Positions 54,682-64,000 of a stretch of DNA of 64,000 bases are shown piece by piece. The notes below the pieces were generated by a model. That model saw nothing but the letters and a program-made list of their open reading frames with translations. It was not told where the DNA came from and ran no database searches. Positions within the stretch are counted from its first letter, which is position 1, and every line of letters begins with the position of its first letter. The position numbers and the translations under genes were made by a program. This DNA comes from Strobilurus pachycystidiatus (Eukaryota > Basidiomycota > Agaricomycetes > Agaricales > Physalacriaceae), in assembly GCA_019915135.1 (NCBI GenBank), contig JAHLMK010000008.1, positions 1,922,001-1,986,000 on the forward strand, given 5' to 3'.

Positions 54682-55567
54682 ATGGCCAGCATCACCTTTG
54701 TTAGAGCTTATCAGCAATCGTTCTCCGCTCATCCTAATACTACTCTTGCCTTTACCGGCGGTACGCTCAATGCCCTCGGCGATGTAGTCGCACAGACGGC
54801 TCAAAACGCGGTCAGTACCTACTTAGCCTCGGTGGTCTTGAAATCGCTGACAAGCTGTCATTTTAGGCGCGAAAGACGAAGGACGACGACGAACCCCTCC
54901 CTTATGATTTCGCTCGAACGTTTCGTTTCTTCTTCTTCGGCTTTGCTATCAGTGCGTGTCTTCGCGGCTCTTACCACGTCTGATCTGACTTTCAACTCTC
55001 TAGGCCCTCTTATTGGGCGCTGGAATACGTTCCTAGAGCACCGCTTCCCTCTCCGATCCTTGCACAAGCCCGGCAAGATCAATACCAAGGCTCTGGCTAA
55101 GCGAGTCGCCTGCGATCAGCTTCTGGTGTATGTTCCCTGTCCTCGCCATACCTCATCCTTGCTGACGCCTCGCTGTTAGTGCACCCCTCGGTGTACGCTT
55201 TTTCACTTTATCTCACGCCTGACACTTCCTGACACCTTCCTAGCTTGCAGCCTTCTTGGGTTCCATGGGCGTTATGGAGGGACGCAGCCCATCTCAGATT
55301 CGGGAAAAGTTCGCAGATCTCTACAAACCTGCTCTCATCACCAATTGGCAAGTCTGGCCCCTCGCTCAACTCATCAACTTCCGTTACATGCCGCTGCCTT
55401 ATCGCATACCGTTCCAATCCTCCTGTGGTGTATTCTGGACTCTGTACTTGTCTGTGATCAATTCAAAGTCAGTCACCCGTTTTTGTCAGTCGTTCGGGAT
55501 GCTGAAACACCGTGACAGAGAAGACGCGAGACAAGATAGAAGGGTGTCGACTCGCTCAAACAATTAA
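54682..55567 (+). CDS. SYM1: Mpv17/PMP22-family membrane protein SYM1
   Basis: Mpv17-family proteins are four-span channels of the inner mitochondrial or peroxisomal membrane; SYM1 is the mitochondrial yeast form. The ATG at 54682 gives MASITFVRAYQQSFSAHPNT, then TLAFTGGTLNALGDVVAQTA. Next come YDFARTFRFFFFGFAI, SPLIGRWNTFLEHRFP and ALAKRVACDQLLVAPLG. LAAFLGSMGVMEGRSPSQIR, KFADLYKPALITNWQVWPLA, QLINFRYMPLPYRIPFQSS and CGVFWTLYLSVINSK follow, and a last exon is KEDARQDRRVSTRSNN, stop 55565-55567. The WxVWPxxQxxNFxxxPxxxR signature is diagnostic. A 13-nt exon (55180-55192) is needed. Target organelle is not certain. Confidence 0.92.
55180..55192 (+). other. 13-nt microexon in SYM1
   Basis: TGTTAG|TGCACCCCTCGGT|GTACGC supplies the last base of Val and APLG between CDQLLV and LAAFLG. 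Without it the frame is lost. Donor GTACGC and acceptor are canonical. Confidence 0.78.
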
Positions 55568-55780
55568 ATCTCTATCCGGACCACTTTTCCTTCTATCATC
55601 TACTCCATGAGCTCAGGCGCACTAGTCCTGCTCCTAATTAGACCACTATCATCCATGTAAAGTGTATCTGTAGTATTTCTTTCGTAAACATGTTCTCTCA
55701 AATTTTGGAGGTTTACGCAAGTACGCCGTGAACATCGCATCAAACTACTTTTTATGAGGCTCAATATCATCTTTTCACAA

Positions 55781-58623
55781 CTATGATGCACCGTATTTCT
55801 GCTTGAAATAAGCTGGAGGTAGGGTAGCCAACACGTCCACCAAAGGCCGCTCAACGAGGACAAGTTCCCCGGCAGCGATGAAATCGGCAAACAATATTGG
55901 TCGATAATGTGTGATCATGCGCAACTCCGTCTGGGGATCCGCGCCAGGCGTGGCGGGTACAACGACATTGCGCTTCAGACTGTCCCGGCGTTGTCGCTTC
56001 TTGGTCGACCCCAGATTGGCGTTCGACCCGTCCGTGTTGATCTTGCACATCCACGTCGAGCCCCAAATCAGCGCGTACCTCGCGTTGGATGGCGCGGAGC
56101 GACATGCGGGATCGAATGCGATGCCCAGGACGGAATCATGCGTCATTGAGATGCGTTGAGAGACGTTGGCAATGAGATCCTTTGACCATGACGGGAATTG
56201 GCGTGCTTCAACGTCGTAGATTTGGATGGAGTTGTCCGGAAAGATGAGGGTCAGGAGACTTGTGGTGGTGGGATCGAACGCTAGGGTCTGTACTGGTTGG
56301 GCGAAGGAGGGGAGGATGCAGTGATGCTAGCAGATGAGGTTATCGATCGCCTTTGCGAATGAGTAGCAAATACATACTTGGAGTGAATCAAGGTTGAATA
56401 TATGCGTTCGTGCTCGGTCATCAGTCGTCACAGCCCATTGTCCGTCAGAACTGATCGCCAAACGAGTGATATGAGCCAAGTAAGATCCACCAGTGGCTTT
56501 GGCTGGCGAATCAGGCTCATCCATATCAACGTCGCCATCAGTGGGTAGAGGCTTCGTTACACGTTCACCGATATGGGTTGAATGTTGGTCGAACTGCCGC
56601 AACACCTTGGGTCCTTCTTCCGAGTGACTGAGATCTATGACGAGAACAGAAGACGCCATGGCGGACGACATCAACAGTTTCGATGAATCGGGAGTAAATG
56701 CGAATGCCATGCCTCCGGATGAGGGCGGAGACAGTGCTAGATGTTTGGATATCATCGAGGAGAATGTCTTCACGCGTTTTGGCGTCAAGTCACCCGTTTC
56801 CTGAAGCGAATGTCAAAAACAACGACGTAAGAACAGAAAGGGAAGACATACATCGACAGTAAGAGCAAACAATTTTGACTCGTATAGATCCGACACCACA
56901 AGCCATTTACCATCGTCTGATAAGGCACTCGCCAAGAGGTTGGTATGTACCGCCAAATCCATATCCAAGATTTTCTCCCATCCGTCGGTGTCCGAGGTCG
57001 ACGGCAGTGCAGTGTCATCCTCTGCAGAAACCTCATTGATTCTCCATATGCTCACCGACGCGTCATGCATGCAACATACAAGTCGCGAGCCTCTGGAGAG
57101 ATGAATGGCGGGAGCGTTCGATGGACCAGGTGCGTAGGCAAGGCGGCGATGATACGAATCTGCGAATGTCGCTTCCACACTTGTAGCCAATGGGTTGATT
57201 ATCTTGACAACTGTACTCGACGGAAGAGCAGCGGGGGTGACCACAACTGACATGTCGAGTCCACCGGAGACCAGGATGGGCGCGACATCAGGTGCGTATT
57301 TGCGCTTGTGGGACTGAGGGAGGGGCGTGTATGGTGGCCAGGTCGCCAAGGCGCGTACATCATGTGAATGCATCCGACGCGACGACGACTGAACCCAGCG
57401 GCGCGAAGCTTGTTGTGTCGCAACTCCGTCGGTCTTTTGATTTTTCAAGAGTGAGAACTGGGCAATCTTCTGATCTACGCCGGAGGAGTAGACCGCCGAT
57501 CCTTCCTAGGAGGAGGCTTAATCAGGGCGTGCAAAATTAAGTGAGGCGAGAGCTCTCACTGGGCTGATTGTGAGACACAGGACATCGGCGCCATGTCCTT
57601 GGAAGCTCTGTAGTTGGGTGCATGTCCTAGAGTCCCAGAACTTGACCATCCCTAGAGAGTCCCCAGAAACGATAGTCCCGTCACTGAAAGCACGATGTAT
57701 GATCAGTTGTGTTCGACGAATAAAGGCGATGAACCAACCCAAGAACGCAAACAGTCCAGACAAGGGTTCTCTCACCGCGCATCTTATCGGTACTCATACG
57801 TTCCGATGGTCTTCCGGTGACAAAGTCCCATTTCCGGAGACTGCTGTCGGACCCGCCTGTAACAAGCCAAGAGTCTGCCCATTCGGTTGCTTCTTCGGTG
57901 CTGCTTGAGGATTCGGATTTCGTCTTCGGTATTGGTGGACCCCATGCGATGCTCAGAAGGCGAGATTTGACACGATCGAAGCGTCGGTGATGGGTCAAGT
58001 TGTCCTCGGCGAGAGATATGATGCGAACGCTACCGTCCTCGCAGCCCAGGGCGAGTAGAGTAGACGCTGGATTAACAGCGATAGACCAAATGGCGCCTGC
58101 TTGCGAGCTTATGGTTCTCTGAGGTCCTGGATGAGCACCGCGGGACATGGAGGTAGGTCAAGCAGACGCACTCTAACGCATAGATGCTCTAAATCCCACT
58201 CTAATAAGTCACTGCCGCCACCGGAGCTGAACAGTCGTAGATTTGAGAGGGCTGGTACATCGTCCTCTGGTGCGCTTTGTGGATCTCGAATTGAGAAGGC
58301 AAGCGAGTCTACTTTAGACGGGTATAGACCTGTCAGTGTCTACCTTGAACCATATAAGTAAGATCCAAATCAATAAGCCATGGACATGCCTTGGTGACCA
58401 CCCATGCCTGTGGCGACTGCAGGGCACCTTGCGCGCCCGTCCATGAACAGATGTCGATGTTTCCATTCGCGTGGCCGACAGCGAGGGTGCCGAATTTTCC
58501 TCTGCTCTGCTTCGGTGTCTTGCTGTGTGGGAGCGGGAGCGGCGGGAAAGCGAGTGCAGTGACCGGCGAAGGCGTGTAGTCGACGAAACGGCAGCGGTGG
58601 ACCTGGACGGCGGTCTCCTCCAT
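55781..58623 (-). CDS. UTP4: U3 snoRNP / t-UTP WD40 protein UTP4 (cirhin)
   Basis: UTP4 is a two-propeller WD40 subunit of t-UTP, which nucleates the small-subunit processome and supports rDNA transcription. The start at 58623 gives METAVQ-type sequence (MEETAVQVHRCRFVDYTPSP), then TALAFPPLPLPHS and FGTLAVGHANGNIDICSW. WD-like repeats follow: SSQAGAIWSIAVNPASTLLA with LGCEDGSVRIISLAE, WLVTGGSDSSLRKWDFVTGR, GTIVSGDSLGMVKFWDSRTC and GSAVYSSGVDQKIAQFSL. Later are MHSHDVRALATWPPYTP, LVSGGLDMSVVVTPA and SDDGKWLVVSDLYESKLFAL. The C-terminal part ends LATLPPAYFKQKYGAS at 55781. About eight introns. It is divergent from TIM10 across 129 bp. Confidence 0.92.
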
Positions 58624-58752
58624 TGCTGAACACGTTCAAAACTTTTTTGATGGCGATCGAGGGCTGCCAAATTTTGCGTGTGGGTTCGGCACGTCCGGCG
58701 CGAGCCGTTTCGCGTCACTGCCTTGCCTTGCAACCCACTACGTCCGCTCATC

Positions 58753-59161
58753 ATGTCTTTCCTCGGAGGCGGTCGCGGCGCACCTGCCAACGGCATCAAC
58801 CATGAAAAAATCGACATGGCTATCACTGAGTGCGTTTCCGTCCCAACTGTGGCACCGCGTGTCTCATTAACTTCCAGGCTGGACACGGTGACCGACTTTT
58901 TCAACCGCATGGTCTCGTACGTGCCACCAACGACGCCCTGCACACATCGACCACGTCATTCACGCAATTTCTTCCAGGTCTTGCCACGCAAAATGCATAT
59001 CTGCCCGCTACGCGGATGCCGAGCTCAACAAGGGCGAACAGGTCTGCATAGACCGGTGCGTCGCGAAATACAACGACGTGCAGAAGAAGGTCGGCGAGAA
59101 GATACAGGCGCGGGGAGCTGCCGCCACACAGGCCGGGGGCTCCGGCTTTGGCCAACTATAG
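58753..59161 (+). CDS. TIM10: Mitochondrial intermembrane-space chaperone TIM10
   Basis: TIM10 forms a hexamer with TIM9 that carries hydrophobic precursors across the intermembrane space. The ATG at 58753 gives MSFLGGGRGAPANGINHEKI, then DMAITELDTVTDFFNRM and VSSCHAKCISARYADAELNK, GEQVCIDRCVAKYNDVQKKV. The twin C-x3-C motifs (CHAKC and CIDRC) are intact with usual spacing. The C-terminus is Gly/Ala-rich (AAATQAGGSGFGQL) with a stop at 59159-59161. Two introns (in the TE|LD and VS|S codons) were joined. Length about 100 residues, normal for Tim10. It faces the small zinc-protein gene convergently, 146 bp between stops. Confidence 0.95.
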
Positions 59162-59307
59162 ACGACGAGTTGCGGTGGATTGACTCAATATACTTGCTTC
59201 CTTCTCCGTGCCTGCAACGCTATTATCGTGGATGCCCGCAAGAAAGTCTATGTCCCAAACAGAGAGGTGATGAAAATACAAAGTACAGCAACGCAGTCGA
59301 CACCGGG

Positions 59308-59693
59308 CTACTTTCCAAAGGTGGGGAAACACTCGGCCAGGGTCTTGGAATGCTTGTTCGTGGCGTGTTCCTCGAGCCTGTGTCGTGGATGGTGATGAGG
59401 GGAATGACTTGGAAGACTGGGTGCTGTAGACTTACGCTGGCTGGCGAGTAGTGACGAACTAAGGATATGTCAGGGCACATCGTAGCGCGAACCGTGGTGG
59501 TCACTCACGAACGCCTGCTTGCATTTATCGCATATTATGTTCTTGGCCGCCTCGTTGCTTTTCGTCTGACTTTTTCCTTTGCCCGCAGCATCCTTGGCAT
59601 TCCTCTCCCGCTTCTGAGCAGCTTTCGCACCCTAAGATGGCCACAAATAAGCTGAGATCGGGGCAGATAGCAGCAGTCACCGACGTTTCCCAT
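59308..59693 (-). CDS. Small C2H2-like zinc-binding protein (SERF/At2g23090-like)
   Basis: A short eukaryotic family with a basic SERF-like N-terminus and one zinc site. Exon 1 is MGN only (ATG at 59693), then GAKAAQKRERNAKDAAGKGK, SQTKSNEAAKNIICDKCKQA, FFVTTRQPALEEHATNKHSK and TLAECFPTFGK, stop at 59308. The zinc ligands are C-x2-C (ICDKC) and HATNKH. About 74 residues, usual for the family. The first exon is 9 coding nt and is followed by a 52-nt GT-AG intron. Molecular function is unknown. Confidence 0.85.
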
Positions 59694-59870
59694 GGTAGCG
59701 ACTAGATTAGATTGGATAGATTCGAAGAAGATGGAAAGAAGGCCCAAGACTGCTGTTGAACGGCGGCTACAGCAAAGCGGAAAGGATGAAGCTTAGATAA
59801 TAAGTACATTCGTCGCATTACATTTTGAGAAAATTGATCGATCAATCTATTCAGGGCTTTACCAAATCCC

Positions 59871-62800
59871 ATGTCCTCACAAGAGTTCATACGCGCCTTG
59901 AAGGCTGCCACGGATCCACCCGTCCCAGGAGGGATCTCAAAAATTGCTCTCGCTCGAAATGCGTGGGAGGATACAACCTTACACGTCCCCAGGAAGGAAG
60001 AAGTCATAACAGACTTCATTCTTACCAAGTTCAACAAAGAAAAGGCCTCGTGAGTTGTCCAGTATTCACTCGTACAACGTCACTGAATGTTGAACTAGTG
60101 TGATAGATACCCGGTATTGGGGCTTGCTGGGAAATGTCCTCTCGACTGCCAGCGTCCCTCTCAAGACATGGCTACCACCAATCCTGAATCGCATTCCTAT
60201 CTCGTCTACTGTTATATCTTTCCTTTCCACAGTCATGGATGCTTCCCCAGAGGAGAGCAATGTTCTGTCTAAAGATGTATATAACTGCCTCGCTATCATC
60301 TGGCCACTGTCTGTTCGCAAAGTCAGCGCAGAGACTCTTCTCGAATGCTTGGGCGCGTTGTTCGTAGCGGTCAATAGCGAGCGATTCGACGCAAACATCT
60401 CTCAAATTGGCACCTGGATATGCAAGTCATTCAACTTGTCTCTAAACAATTCGTCGAATAAAAAGAAGGTCCGTTGATCGTTAGCGTGCCCACCGTCATG
60501 ACACTCATTACCCTCAAGATATGCGCAGCGTTCACCCAGAAGTACATGCTCGACTGGGCTGCATGCCTTGGAAGGGGCGAATTCGCTGAGACGCTATTTG
60601 ACATCGGGATCGAGATACTCTTCAATCTCGAGATGTTACGCCAATTGAACGACAACAACACCTCACTCTTCAATTCTCTTCGTGACGCCCCGCTCTCTGT
60701 TCACCCACGACTCTTCCTGGCCTTCATACTTGCTACAAAGCGCCATCGTGGTGCACTCTTCGGACAAAGCTCCTCGCAACAGTCTTTGGGTGGCCTGGAC
60801 GACATCAGGTCAGCAGCGACCAGCTATTTCATCTCTACACAAGCCCTCGTAGAACCCAAAAAGGAGGGAAGTGACTACTGGGACACGCAGACGGAACTAT
60901 GCCGAGTCATCAAAGACCAGTCCGTGTTTACAGGACAGCAGGAGTTGGAGGATGCCCTTCACAGGATTGTCGACTATGCTCTGATAGCACTCAAAAGCTA
61001 CAGTATAGCGGAGGAGCAGCAGCACAATGCCTCCAAAGCTGCTGAGACGCTCGCGATCATTACCAGCGTCGACTATATGCTCATCTCTCCGGCACTTTCG
61101 CGCATCATTGCCCGACTGTTCCAGGTAGGCGTTCCGTATCATGGTACAAGACGGTTGAATGACTTGGACGTAGATACCTTCCTCTGCTTCAGCTTACCAA
61201 GACCTCCTCGAAAGCATCCTGGACTATCACTCAAAAACTAGGACCGTCAACGCTCTCATAGAAATTATACAGCGAGAAGTCCCGACTCTCAACATCGTAG
61301 CTATCGAAGACGACGTCAAGAGCGTGTTTGGAACGGTTATGTCCTCTCCAATGATGCGTCCACTATATCTTGAGCGACTGGGAGCCTCCGTACGAAGCTT
61401 CGTGACTTCTTCCCAGGTCATCTCTACCCTTCAACTCATCTCTCAAGTTGTCGTTGAGGGCTGCGAAGAAACCAACGGACACCAGGACTCACTTGGCCCT
61501 CACCTGAAAGCACGGAAGAAAAGTTCTACATCCGATGTGCCGAAGGACATTGTCTTCGCATCTCAGGCCTCGGCTGTGGCTTTGAGCATCACCTGTAGGA
61601 TCGCAGGTGTCGTGCTCGTCTCCTTGATGGAGGAGAATCTGCCTGCGGATGCTCGCAGGCAGTTCGACGATGCGATAGGCGAACTCTCCGAGAAGCTATC
61701 CACCGCCCTCGCAAAATCGATGAAATTCTTGAACAAATGGATCAAACTGGCACCGAAGGATTTGTGGGGTTCAGCGGTCGCGACGTCCGCCCTTCTCCGC
61801 TTCTCTTACATTCTTGGGCAGCGCCATGGCAGTCTTTCTGTGCCCGATCTCCAGAAACGTCATCTTGCCTTCGTCGACGAGGATGATGGACGTGCTGCGT
61901 GTCCCGAACTGACTTTCGAAGTCGTAAGTCGTTCATCACCTACCGCTGGGTTATTGCTGAGTGATCGCCAGTTTCGGGCCCTTTTGGGATCAATGGAACA
62001 GTATAGATCTGAAGAGGTTCAGCGCTTCATTGGTCGTGCGATCGAATACCTGCAGGTTCAGCTCGGCCAGTCAAGCCACCGCGATAATAGAGAGATACTC
62101 CTCTACTCATTTGTGGAAAGATGGCTCCCTACGATTGAGTACGTCTTGTCCAATATATGCTGTTTGCTGTGCACTTATAACAGGCTCTCAGCTACGCAGC
62201 CACTTCCGAGCAGATGGAGATATTCGTACATCTTTTGATTGAGCACGACGCCTTTTCTGTCAATCTGCCTCTCCGCTATGGCCTATCGTCTGCAGAGTTC
62301 TGGGAGCTTGAAAAGGTTCGAGGTAAAGCTATGCGCATTCTCGCCATCGCTCTCCGTCTGACAATATGACTTTTCAGAACGTATCGTCATCTACATCAGC
62401 AAAGAGACTACTGTGCCCCAGGCGCAGACAAGCGAAGAGGAAATGAAGGGTATTCTCAACACTTTCGAATTCATTATGTACTTCCCACTTGAGTATCTTC
62501 CCCGGCAACTCAACTTGGAGCTCTGTAAACGAGCGCTACTCGTTGATTCGAAACTGCGAGACCTTGGAGCTGTTTCCTTGGTTCAAGGCGGCTCAACTAT
62601 CCTGCGAAGCTTCTCGTGTCGGATCCTATCTCATTTGGATGCGGTCGATCGTCCGGTATGGTGTTATGTATCCTCCCCGATTGAATGAAGCTCATCGTTC
62701 TCTAGACCGAGACAGTGTACCAGCTCCTGGAGTACCTCATGACCACAGAAACTGGCGACGCCGCGTTGATAGCCGCCACCGTCGAATTAGCGGAACTTTA

Positions 62801-64000
62801 CATCTCGTGAGCTCTACCTGAATGGTGCTGACGATTCACTGACACCGTCAAATCAGGTCGCTTGTGAAAGACAACACTCATTCGTGTTTGGACCAATTAT
62901 TACTCCACTTCCGAAACCTGGACGCTAATAGTTTCATGACTGGAAGCATCCGGGCACGCTGCTGGCAAGCAACGACGAAGCTGCTCTCAAAGCACCACAA
63001 AGTTGCTAGGTACGGCCGCCTCCACTGGCGGTGTACATGTTATTGACATTGCCGCAGACTTTCGGATGATACTAAACGAAACGTTCAAGAAACATACGAG
63101 CATTGTGTTGCACTCCTCAAGCCCTGCATGAATTCTTCATTATCATCTTCGTCCGAGTGTCTGCATCCTGAGCAGACGTTCGCGATTCTACAAGGATGGC
63201 GGCATGCTCTAATCCTCGGTCGATGGTTAAGCGAACAAGCGAGTGGGTGCTTCTGTCCCGCTTTGTCCAGCATGTTTTCTGACATCGTCTCCTAGCCACT
63301 CTGCCCGCTGTCTATGGCCCGCAACTCTGTCTCCAGATCGGTCAGTCCAATGTCGATATGGACAGTCGCTTTGTGGACGGAACTTTCTCTGTCTTCAAGG
63401 AAGAGATACTCTGTCTCGATTCAAGGAAACGCTCAAAATTGTTGGAAGTCTTCGTGGAAGCCTACACAACTTTGGGCGCCTTGGGCAGTGAGTCTCACTA
63501 CCTCACGAATATGTACCGTCTTTTCCAACACAATCTTCTCAGGTGAGACTGTCAATGCGGCAATGACTGAAGTCCTTCGGAGCCTCACATCAGAAGAATT
63601 CGTGATCATCACCAAGAACCTCCAATCTAAGTTCACGAATGCGGATTCAAGCCTCGGAAATGCTGTCACTCTTGCTACGCTATTGCTTCAGGACACTCCC
63701 AAAGGTGAATACTTGCGAGTCGCTTGCTTACCGCCCAACTGATGACGTGCTCCAAAGACACTTTCCAGATAGCTCAGTCCTTCACTTCTGCCTGCCTGAC
63801 GTCTTTCGGAACAGGTGGCGCATTTACCACACCGTCTGTCCGTACTTTGGTGTTCCGCTTCATTCTCCAGCGATGTCGAGAACGAGTAAGTTGTTTGAAT
63901 GTTCAACCATATCCCAGTTGAACGCAACTCCAGGCCGCTGCTCTCAGATCCCTGGACGTGAACGCCATATGGTCAATCATCGCTGGCTTCCTCGCAGGAA
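59871..64000 (+). CDS. URB2: URB2-like large ribosome-biogenesis solenoid protein (cut by window edge)
   Basis: The ATG at 59871 gives MSSQEFIRALKAATDPPVPG, then ARNAWEDTTLHVPRKEEVIT and DFILTKFNKEK. A long chain of alpha helices without a catalytic motif follows: TRYWGLLGNVLSTASVPLKT, LLECLGALFVAVNSERFDAN, LTLKICAAFTQKYMLDWAAC, FLAFILATKRHRGALFGQSS, ESLRSF-type helices and a last visible exon with AALRSLDVNAIWSIIAGFLA at the right edge. Opening residues and the C-terminal pattern resemble fungal Urb2/Npa2, a nucleolar factor of early 60S assembly. At least twelve short introns. The protein continues beyond the window; the identification by layout is good but not proven, and another HEAT-like nucleolar protein is possible. 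Confidence 0.6.

Overview
This is nuclear DNA of a filamentous basidiomycete, most likely an Agaricomycete. The genes are packed, lie on both strands and are split by many short introns (about 45-70 nt, GT-AG with rare GC-AG). The set is eukaryotic housekeeping: SAGA, Rpd3, complex I, TIM10, HAS1. There are no operons, ribosome-binding sites, CRISPR arrays or insertion sequences. Gene models below were built by hand, joining reading frames at splice sites so that family motifs stay intact. Exon edges inside disordered regions are approximate.

Layout. 0-10 kb: the N-terminal end of proteasome activator BLM10 (minus, runs off the left edge), an AIM18-type chalcone-isomerase-fold protein, a chromodomain protein of Chp1-like layout (minus) and MTC1. 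8.8-24 kb: complex I NDUFS3 and splicing factor SPF27 (divergent, 60 bp apart), a large disordered protein, succinyl-CoA ligase beta, a DinB-like protein, the Rpd3 histone deacetylase, RAD14/XPA and a small hydrophilic protein. 24-28 kb: a peroxisomal acyl-CoA thioesterase ending in AKL, the peroxisomal membrane protein PXMP4 and a BTB protein. 27.8-35.8 kb is gene-poor and holds a Ras GTPase, one orphan small protein and a Yippee protein. 35.8-49 kb: SUMO protease ULP1, the SNARE BET1, a UPF0658 membrane protein, a Pth2 peptidyl-tRNA hydrolase, SAGA subunit SGF11, a CBS/PB1 protein, a small membrane protein and POM33. 49-64 kb: RNA helicase HAS1, a second, degenerate Pth2 paralogue, a small secreted protein, a 2.1-kb gene-free stretch, SYM1/Mpv17, UTP4, TIM10, a small zinc protein and the start of a URB2-like gene (runs off the right edge).

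The most unusual signal is in exon structure. Several genes only make sense if very small exons are spliced: 2 nt in the Ras gene (restoring the invariant effector-loop Glu), 6 nt at the same place in both Pth2 paralogues, 9 nt in the thioesterase, and 13 nt each in POM33 and SYM1. Two GC-AG introns (SPF27, thioesterase) are also required. The second Pth2 paralogue keeps its membrane anchor and fold but has lost residues conserved at the active site, so it looks like a pseudo-enzyme.

Functionally the window mixes ribosome biogenesis (HAS1, UTP4, URB2-like), chromatin (Rpd3, SGF11, chromodomain protein), mitochondria (NDUFS3, LSC2, TIM10, SYM1, AIM18) and peroxisomes (thioesterase, PXMP4). Nothing suggests a secondary-metabolite cluster.
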